This document shows positions 5,804 to 11,623 of a DNA stretch of 11,623 bases, piece by piece. The stretch's first letter is position 1. Each line of letters opens with the position of its first letter. The DNA comes from an uncultured Planctomycetaceae bacterium. GTDB lineage: Bacteria; Planctomycetota; Planctomycetia; Pirellulales; Pirellulaceae. Location: NCBI GenBank assembly GCA_903927685.1, contig CAIYOB010000695.1, positions 1 to 11,623 on the forward strand, given 5' to 3'. The notes under the pieces were generated by a model that did not search any database, had not been told where the DNA came from, and saw nothing but the letters and a program-made list of their open reading frames with translations. Position numbers and translations under genes: made by a program.

Positions 5804-8800
5804 ATGCATCGCATCGCTCGCATTTCCCTTGGGTTCCTGTGGCTGGCCTTGCTCGCTCAACCTGCCGTGGCGGTCGGCGATGACATGGTTACCCGCGACT
5901 GGTACTTCCGCGAATCACTCGCGGCCATTCGCGATTGGGAGGACTTGTTGCAGCGTTGGGAGCAGGACACACCCGAGTCCGCCCGGACGCCCGTCTTGCC
6001 TGTTCCTGTTTCCGGGGAAGCGGTGCTGTGGCCGAATCCGTTGCCGGCCAAGCTGCTGCCTCCGGAGGCGTTCGCGCAGCGCGTGACTGTGCGTTGCCGC
6101 GCGGGGCGCATCGAGGTCGCACGCGCCGACGGCGGGGCCGTCACGCGGGACGAGGCCGCCGGAGACGCTCCGGTCCTGGGCTATCAGCATCCGGGCGGTG
6201 GCGGCAAGGACCAGTGGTACCATGCGTACCAGCGCAAGTTCGATCAACTCACCCGCTTTCGCCCCCGGAACGCGCGGTTCAGCGTTCACATCGCCGCTCC
6301 GCTGGACCTGGTCCGCGGTCCGAATCCGGTGGCCCTCGAAGTGCGCAGCGCCGTCCAGCAACCGCTGACACTCCGCGTGCGCGCTGAATTCCGAACGCCA
6401 GGCGAAACTCGCGACCTGGGCGCACAGGATTTCGAACTGATCGCCGGAGCGACGTCCGTCCGTCGGCTGCCGCTGGAGCTGAAAGCCCCCGGCGGCGGCC
6501 TGTTGCTGATCACGGTTCAGGACGAAGCTGACGTCTACTGGCTGCCTGTGCTGACGCACGTCGAGCGGGCGGACGAGGTGCTGGCGAGCGTCAGGCAGAT
6601 CCTGGCGGACGCACCGGATGCCGGCGCGGCGGAAGAACTGGCCGACTTGCAGCGGCATGCCGACGCCTGGCCCGCCGACGACCCGGCGGCCGGCGGCGCG
6701 TGGCGCCGGCTGTTCGAGCAAGCCAGTGGTCTGCGGGACCGTTTGCTGCTGGGCTGCGTGCCGTTCGACACGCTGCTGTTCGTCAAACGCAAGCCGTTCT
6801 TTTCCGAGCAGCCGTTCATGGACGCTCATCACTTGTTCAACCGTTCCGGCGGCGGCATCTATCGGCTGTCGCCCGTGCGACCGGACGGGCGGGTGTCGCC
6901 CGTCGTCGACACGCTGGGTGACGGCGTCTATCGCGACCTGTGCCTGCACTGGGACGCACGGCGGCTGCTGTTCGCCTGGGGCAACGGCTCGGACAGCTGG
7001 GACGGGACGCAGAGCTACCACATCTACGAGGTCCGTCCTGACGGCGGCGGCTTGCGGCAGATCACCCGCGGCCCGAAGAACGATTGTGAGCCGTTCTATA
7101 CTCCCGCCGGCCCAATCGGTTTCACCTCCGACCGCTCCGAGCACTTCGTGATGTGCGGCGGCGACCGCCACTCGCCCAACCTGTTTGTCACCGAGGCGAG
7201 CGGCGGCGAGGTGCGGCGGCTGAGTTTCAACGTCTTCAACGACTACAACCCGGCCGTGCTGCCGGACGGCCGGATCATCTACGGCCGTTGGGAGTACAAC
7301 GAGCGGTCGGTCACGTCGCTGCACAACCCGTTCACGATGCATCCCGACGGCCGCATGGTGGCGCCGTATTACGGCAACGCCACCATCCGTCCGAACGTGG
7401 TCATGTTCCCGCGCCCGGTGCCGGACAGCAGCCTGGTCATGGCGCTGTTCACCGCCCACCACGGCCAGACCCACGGCGCCGTGGGCTTGATCGACGTGCG
7501 GCGCGGCAGCGATGGGCCGGCGCCGCTGACGGTCCTGACGCCGCAGGTCCCGATCACCGGCGAGAAGCCCGAGGACAGCCGGCACGGCTGGTTCAGCGAT
7601 CCCCTGCCGCTGGACGAGCGGACGTGGCTCTGTTCGTACACGCCCACCGTGGTGCCCTGGCTCGAGTCCAGTTGGGCCCTGTACGTCGCTGACCGGCACG
7701 GCAACTTGGGGTTGGTCTACCGCGATCCGGACATTTCCTGCGCCGAGCCGACCCCGCTGGTCCCGCGGCCCCAGCCGCACGTACTGCCGCCGGCGGCGGC
7801 GGACACCGGAGCACGGGACGCGGAAGCCGAACTGGTGCTGGCCGATGTGTATCAAGGGCTGCCCGATGTCGCGCGGGGCACTGCCAGATACTTGCGGATC
7901 CTCGAAGACGTGCCGCGCGAGAGCGTCCACCGCGGCGGCGTGGTGTGCACGTCGGGAACGTTGATCTTTACCATCAAGCGGGTCCTGGGAACGGTCCCGA
8001 TCGAAGCCGACGGGTCCGCATATTTCGCCGTGCCCGCCAACCGCAACGTGTACTTCGAAGTCCTGGATGCCGACCGCCTGGAGATCCAGCGGATGCGGAG
8101 CGTGGTGTGCTTGAAACCCGGCGAGCAGCGGAGTTGCATCGGCTGCCACGAGCCGCGGAACCTGGCCCCACCGCCGACCGCAGGTCTCCCTCTCCCCCCA
8201 TCCCTCCCCCACGGCCTGCTCGCGGTGCGCCGTCCCCCCAGCCGCCCGCAGCCGCCGCCTTGGGGCACGCAGATTGTCAGCTACCTGCGGGACATCCAGC
8301 CGCTGCTCGACGCCCAGTGCGTCCGCTGTCACGCCTACGACCGATTCGCCAACGGCGTCATCCTGACCGGCGACTTGACCGACCAGTTCTGTATCAGTTA
8401 CGAGGAACTGCTGCCCTACCTCCGCGTCGCCATCTCCAATCGCTGGGACCATCCGGACGACGTCGTCACGCGGCCGCCGTACACCTACGGTTCCAAGGTC
8501 TCGGAGCTGACCTCGATCCTGCGGGCCGGGCATCACGGCGTGGAATTGGCGGACGAGGACTGGGAGCGGCTGGCGACGTGGATCGACGCCAACGGCGTGT
8601 ACTACGACACCTACGCGTCCGAGCATTTTGATCACCGCCACATCTTTGCCGGTGGCACGCGGCAGCAGTTGGCCGCGGTTTTCCAGCGTCGCTGCGCCGG
8701 CTGTCACGGTGCGGACGACGGCCAGCAGGACACGTGGTGGCTGAGCGTGAACCGGCACGACGTCCGCCTGAGCCGCGCCTTGGCCGCGCCGCTGGCCGCC

Positions 8801-9442
8801 GCAGCCGGCGGCTGGGGCCGCTGTCAGGGGACCGTGTTTGCCAGTGACAGCGACCCGGACTATCAAGCCCTCCTCTCGGTCTTGACCGCGCTGCAGACGA
8901 CGCTCGCTCAGCAGCCCCGCGAAGACCTGTTGTCGCTGCGCGGTACCGACGCCGAACGGCAGCGGGCCGAACTGCCGCCGCCTCCGCCCGCCCCGGCCGA
9001 CGAACCGGCGGGCGGCTGGGTGGACCTGCTGACGCTGCCCTGGGAATCGGCCTCCGCTGGCTGGACCCCGAACAACGACGGCCAGCCGCGCCGCAACCGC
9101 GACGTGACCGCCCAGCCGCTGCGGCTGGGCGGGCGGCGGTATGCCAGCGGACTTGGCACGCACGCTCCCTCGCAGATCTGCTATCGCCTGGCGGGCCGGT
9201 ACGCGCGCTTCACGTGCCTGCTGGGGGCGGCCGAGCGGGGCGGCAGCACGGTGTTTCAGGTGTTCGGCGACGATCGCAAGCTGTTCGACAGCGGCACGTT
9301 GCACGGACTGGGCGAAGTCCATCGGGTCGACGTGCCGGTGTCAGGCGTCCAGCAGCTGCGACTGGTCGTCACCGACGCCGGCGACGGCTACATCCACGAC
9401 ATGGCCAACTGGGCCAACCTCCGGCTGCTGCGGGCCGAATGA
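5804..9442 (+). CDS. Exported three-heme cytochrome, HzsA-like with NPCBM domain
   Basis: This 1212-residue protein is predicted to be exported, with a signal peptide ending near AVA (residue 23). A beta-rich region and a helical stretch (about 250-315) precede a propeller-like section (about 350-640) with repeats of the RPDGxG / xPDGRxx type. The region 680-785 (YQGLPDVARGTARYLRILED, then GTVPIEADGSAYFAVPANR) resembles the hydrazine-synthase-alpha-like family of planctomycetes. Three CXXCH heme-c motifs are at 778-782, 839-843 and 964-968. The C terminus (1070-1212; GLGTHAPS, WANLRLL) is an NPCBM domain, often carbohydrate-binding. Nothing else from the anammox pathway is present, so hydrazine synthesis should not be inferred; a periplasmic redox role, perhaps linked to a glycan, is plausible. 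The start has a weak GAGG 5 bases upstream. It appears to be transcribed alone. Confidence 0.9.
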   Translation: MHRIARISLGFLWLALLAQPAVAVGDDMVTRDWYFRESLAAIRDWEDLLQRWEQDTPESARTPVLPVPVSGEAVLWPNPLPAKLLPPEAFAQRVTVRCRAGRIEVARADGGAVTRDEAAGDAPVLGYQHPGGGGKDQWYHAYQRKFDQLTRFRPRNARFSVHIAAPLDLVRGPNPVALEVRSAVQQPLTLRVRAEFRTPGETRDLGAQDFELIAGATSVRRLPLELKAPGGGLLLITVQDEADVYWLPVLTHVERADEVLASVRQILADAPDAGAAEELADLQRHADAWPADDPAAGGAWRRLFEQASGLRDRLLLGCVPFDTLLFVKRKPFFSEQPFMDAHHLFNRSGGGIYRLSPVRPDGRVSPVVDTLGDGVYRDLCLHWDARRLLFAWGNGSDSWDGTQSYHIYEVRPDGGGLRQITRGPKNDCEPFYTPAGPIGFTSDRSEHFVMCGGDRHSPNLFVTEASGGEVRRLSFNVFNDYNPAVLPDGRIIYGRWEYNERSVTSLHNPFTMHPDGRMVAPYYGNATIRPNVVMFPRPVPDSSLVMALFTAHHGQTHGAVGLIDVRRGSDGPAPLTVLTPQVPITGEKPEDSRHGWFSDPLPLDERTWLCSYTPTVVPWLESSWALYVADRHGNLGLVYRDPDISCAEPTPLVPRPQPHVLPPAAADTGARDAEAELVLADVYQGLPDVARGTARYLRILEDVPRESVHRGGVVCTSGTLIFTIKRVLGTVPIEADGSAYFAVPANRNVYFEVLDADRLEIQRMRSVVCLKPGEQRSCIGCHEPRNLAPPPTAGLPLPPSLPHGLLAVRRPPSRPQPPPWGTQIVSYLRDIQPLLDAQCVRCHAYDRFANGVILTGDLTDQFCISYEELLPYLRVAISNRWDHPDDVVTRPPYTYGSKVSELTSILRAGHHGVELADEDWERLATWIDANGVYYDTYASEHFDHRHIFAGGTRQQLAAVFQRRCAGCHGADDGQQDTWWLSVNRHDVRLSRALAAPLAAAAGGWGRCQGTVFASDSDPDYQALLSVLTALQTTLAQQPREDLLSLRGTDAERQRAELPPPPPAPADEPAGGWVDLLTLPWESASAGWTPNNDGQPRRNRDVTAQPLRLGGRRYASGLGTHAPSQICYRLAGRYARFTCLLGAAERGGSTVFQVFGDDRKLFDSGTLHGLGEVHRVDVPVSGVQQLRLVVTDAGDGYIHDMANWANLRLLRAE

Positions 9443-9463
9443 CCGCCGCAGCCGGAGGAGAGC

Positions 9464-9490
9464 TTGACTTTCGCGGCGCGTTGTTAGAAC
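9464..9490 (+). promoter_or_regulatory. Candidate promoter for the hemerythrin-like/NtrC operon
   Basis: TTGACT at 9464-9469 is followed 15 bases later by TAGAAC at 9485-9490, in the 172-base gap after the cytochrome gene. The spacing is shorter than the 17-base ideal and the -10 box is imperfect. No sigma-54 box (TGGC-N8-TTGC type) was seen in this gap. The rest of the gap shows no reading frame or hairpin of note. Confidence 0.35.
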
Positions 9491-9614
9491 ATGGAAGAAG
9501 GGTCGAAGTGATTGTATTGCTTATCCTGTACGGCATCTGTGACGGCTCGCAAGATGTGTCTGTTCGCAGCATTGGGGCAGGTTTCCGGGCGCCAAGCGAA
9601 AGGAGCGGCAATTC

Positions 9615-10079
9615 ATGGTGAGCACGTTGACGACCAGTCGTAAAGAGTTTCTCCGGCAGCGCGAGCAAGTGGAGCGGCAGCTGGGAAATCTGGCCGAACT
9701 GTTGGAGGACATCGCGGACGCCGAATCGGACGCGTCCTGGGGGCTGCCGGCAGTGCCCATCGACGCCGTGTCGGATCGCGTCGCCGACCTGTGCGCCCGC
9801 TTGCAGACGCTGTTCTTCCTGGAAGAAACCGCGGACGCGCCTGGGGAAGGGCCGGAGTTCGAGCCGGCCGCGCGGGAAGACGTGGAAGAACTGTGGGGCG
9901 AGCACCCGAAGTTGCTGGAGTTATTAGAGCAAGTCCAGGAGCTGGCCGGTTCGTCGGTCCGTCCCGCCTCGACTTGGGACGATGTCGAGAGCCATTTCCA
10001 TCGCTTTCAACGCGCCCTGAGCCGTCACCAGCGACGGCACGACGACCTGCGGAAACGCCGGACCGACGGGAACGAATGA
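9615..10079 (+). CDS. Small helical protein, hemerythrin-like with incomplete metal site
   Basis: This 154-residue soluble protein has no signal peptide and reads as four amphipathic helices (about 8-37, 49-72, 85-112 and 121-148), the layout of a hemerythrin bundle. Helix 2 carries FFLEE, where diiron hemerythrins have HFxxEE; helix 3 has EH (96-97) before LLELLEQVQEL; helix 4 has H127, H129, H138 and H142 followed by DD. So several ligands of the HHE type are present, but the helix-2 histidine is replaced by a hydrophobic residue and helix 1 has no histidine. Either the metal site is altered or the protein keeps the fold for another purpose. AGGAG at 9601-9605 lies 9 bases before the ATG. 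The gene ends 10 bases before the NtrC-type activator, so the two are probably one transcript. Family assignment is by pattern and moderate; the gene itself is secure. Confidence 0.8.
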   Translation: MVSTLTTSRKEFLRQREQVERQLGNLAELLEDIADAESDASWGLPAVPIDAVSDRVADLCARLQTLFFLEETADAPGEGPEFEPAAREDVEELWGEHPKLLELLEQVQELAGSSVRPASTWDDVESHFHRFQRALSRHQRRHDDLRKRRTDGNE

Positions 10080-10089
10080 GGCACGGCGG

Positions 10090-11589
10090 ATGGCTTCCTT
10101 GCTGGTCGTCGACGACGAACCCACAGTGCAACATCTGTTCCGGCGGATGTTCGACAAGGTGGGCATCGAGGTCCTGACGGCCGGCAGTGCGGCCGAAGCC
10201 CGCCGTCTGGTCGCCGAGACGCGGCCGGACGTAGCCATTCTGGATCTGGTATTGCCCGATCAGACCGGCCTGCAGACATTCCAGACTCTGAAGGAAATCG
10301 ATCCCCGACTGCCGGTGATCTTCATGACGGCCTCGGGCAACAGCGACACGGCCATCGAAGCGATGAAGTTGGGGGCCCTGGACTATCTGCTCAAGCCGCT
10401 GGACTTTGCCGAGGTCCGCAAGCTGGTGGACCAGGCCTTGGAGATCCGCCGCTGGACGCGGCAGCGCGTCACCCTGCAAGACAACGCCAACTCCGTCCCG
10501 GCCGAAGGCGACGCGCTGGTCGGCCGTTGCCCGGCGATGCAGTTGGTCTACAAGGCGATCGGCCGCGTCGCCTCGCAGAACGTCACCGTGCTGATCCGCG
10601 GGGAAAGCGGCACGGGCAAGGAGCTGGTCGCCCGCGCCTTGTATCACCACAGCCATCGCGCAGCCGGAGCGTTCATGGAAGTCAACAGCGCCGCGATCCC
10701 CGAAGCGTTGCTGGAGAGCGAACTGTTCGGCCACGAACGCGGCGCGTTCACCGGCGCTGACCGGCGGCGGATCGGCAAGTTCGAGCAGTGCCACCGCGGC
10801 ACGCTGTTCCTGGACGAGATCGGCGACATGTCGCCCGCGCTGCAGAGCAAGATCCTCCGCGTGCTGCAGGAGCAGCGTTTCGAGCGGGTGGGCGGCAACG
10901 AGACGATCGCCGCCGACGTCCGCGTGATCGCCGCCACCAATCGCGACTTGGAGAAGATGGTCGCCCGCAGCCACTTCCGGGCCGATCTGTACTATCGCCT
11001 GAACGGCTACACCATCCAACTGCCCCCGCTGCGCGAGCGCGGCGAGGACCTCGTCCTGCTGGCCGATTATTTCCTGTTGCGGGCCAATCGCGATCTGGGC
11101 CGTGAGGTGCGCGGCGTCTCGCCGCCCGCGATGGACTTGCTGCGGCGCTACTCGTGGCCCGGCAACGTGCGGGAACTGCAGAGTGTGATCCGCCAGTCCG
11201 TGCTGCAGACGACAGGCCCCGTGCTGCTGGCCGACTTTCTGCCGGAAATCGTCCGCGGCGGCGGGCCGGCGGGGCTGGCGGGCGGCGTCGGTGAAGACGC
11301 GGGCAGCGAGTACTGGGACCGCTTTGTCAACGAACGCCTGGCCCAGGGCGGCGAGGATCTGTACGACCAGGCCCTGGTTCGGATGGAGACCGAATTGATC
11401 TCGCGGGTCCTGCGCCGGACCGGCGGAAACCAACTCGAAGCGGCCCGGATCCTGGGCGTCACGCGGACCACGCTGCGGACCAAGCTCCGCCAATTGGGGA
11501 TCGCCATCGACCGGGTGGTCGTCAGCGGCGACGAGCCTGGTCCGGAGCCCCTGTCCGAGCCGGAGGGCAGGAGCAGCACTGCCCCGTAG
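10090..11589 (+). CDS. NtrC-family sigma-54 response regulator
   Basis: This 499-residue cytoplasmic protein activates sigma-54 RNA polymerase after phosphorylation by a sensor kinase. The receiver (1-120) has D8/D9, phosphoacceptor D52 (LDLVLPDQTG), T80 and K102. A linker (123-141) leads to the AAA+ domain: Walker A GESGTGKE (171-178), the sigma-54 contact loop GAFTGA (218-223), Walker B TLFLDEIGD (238-246), and YSWPGNVREL (354-363). A Gly-rich linker (about 389-405) precedes a Fis-type helix-turn-helix (445-470; GGNQLEAARILGVTRTTLRTKL). The last 25 residues are acidic and Pro-rich. All parts look functional. GAGG at 10078-10081, overlapping the upstream stop codon, serves the ATG. No partner kinase or sigma-54 target promoter was found in the window, so its regulon is unknown. 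The small helical protein encoded just upstream is the natural candidate for a functional partner. Confidence 0.95.
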   Translation: MASLLVVDDEPTVQHLFRRMFDKVGIEVLTAGSAAEARRLVAETRPDVAILDLVLPDQTGLQTFQTLKEIDPRLPVIFMTASGNSDTAIEAMKLGALDYLLKPLDFAEVRKLVDQALEIRRWTRQRVTLQDNANSVPAEGDALVGRCPAMQLVYKAIGRVASQNVTVLIRGESGTGKELVARALYHHSHRAAGAFMEVNSAAIPEALLESELFGHERGAFTGADRRRIGKFEQCHRGTLFLDEIGDMSPALQSKILRVLQEQRFERVGGNETIAADVRVIAATNRDLEKMVARSHFRADLYYRLNGYTIQLPPLRERGEDLVLLADYFLLRANRDLGREVRGVSPPAMDLLRRYSWPGNVRELQSVIRQSVLQTTGPVLLADFLPEIVRGGGPAGLAGGVGEDAGSEYWDRFVNERLAQGGEDLYDQALVRMETELISRVLRRTGGNQLEAARILGVTRTTLRTKLRQLGIAIDRVVVSGDEPGPEPLSEPEGRSSTAP

Positions 11590-11609
11590 GACGGATTGCC
11601 AATCCGTCC
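11589..11609. repeat. Short palindromic repeat touching the NtrC-type stop codon
   Basis: GGACGGATT (11589-11597) and AATCCGTCC (11601-11609) form a perfect 9-base stem around a GCC loop; GT at 11586-11587 and AC at 11611-11612 extend it past one mismatch. The final G of the TAG stop is the first stem base. I recognise this motif as a common interspersed palindrome in planctomycete genomes, where its complement reads as GRIGNPSY. There is no T-run, so it is not a standard intrinsic terminator, though it could stabilise or end the transcript. Confidence 0.75.
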
Positions 11610-11623
11610 CACAACGCGCGCAG

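Noticed and set aside
5915..9322. A 1135-codon open frame on the minus strand across the cytochrome gene
   Set aside because: The plus strand encodes three CXXCH motifs and an NPCBM domain over the same stretch. The antisense product is low in complexity and resembles no protein; its length comes from high GC at third codon positions.
5804..9442. Annotating the cytochrome as hydrazine synthase
   Set aside because: The heme-proximal tyrosine position is Asn, there is an extra heme motif and an NPCBM domain, and no other anammox subunits are present. Only distant family resemblance is supported.
9613..11493. A 626-codon open frame on the minus strand across the final operon
   Set aside because: It is the complement of a textbook NtrC-type regulator and of the small helical protein, and shows no coherent domain.

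Overview
This GC-rich window looks like chromosomal DNA from a planctomycete, probably close to the Pirellulales. Four things point there: a topoisomerase VI B subunit in an otherwise bacterial context; a very large exported c-type cytochrome of the hydrazine-synthase-alpha-like plus NPCBM type; two small exported Cys/Tyr-rich proteins of a kind I associate with planctomycetes; and a short palindrome (GGACGGATT-gcc-AATCCGTCC) at a gene end that I recognise as a common interspersed repeat in planctomycete genomes. The assignment is from pattern recognition, not a database search.

Layout. 116-526 (+) is a stand-alone CheY-like receiver protein. It runs tail to tail, with 7 bases between, into two exported proteins of unknown function on the minus strand (534-1163 and 1222-1698, the latter being promoter-proximal). 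A divergent region of about 230 bases with a good sigma-70-type promoter (1833-1860) leads into top6B (1932-4088, TTG start) and, 14 bases later, a lipoprotein alpha/beta hydrolase of the DUF900 type (4103-5557); these two look like one operon. A 246-base gap (5558-5803) carries an inverted repeat whose right arm is duplicated. Then comes a 1212-residue exported three-CXXCH cytochrome with a beta-propeller-like middle and a C-terminal NPCBM domain (5804-9442). Last is a two-gene operon: a small helical protein resembling a hemerythrin with an incomplete metal site (9615-10079) and an NtrC-type sigma-54 activator (10090-11589), whose stop codon touches the palindromic repeat.

How the parts fit. 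I see no single multi-gene system. The closest units are top6B plus lipoprotein hydrolase, the pair of exported proteins, and the hemerythrin-like protein plus sigma-54 activator. Both response regulators are orphans here: no histidine kinase lies in the window. No topoisomerase VI A subunit is present either.

The best new observation is in Top6B. The roughly 85 residues inserted in its transducer domain are a second copy of its own H2TH domain: 53 residues align without gaps with 18 identities, including the TLxQF, RIxxEAKxxTRxS and AxQ positions. No tRNA, rRNA, CRISPR array, insertion sequence or attachment site was seen.
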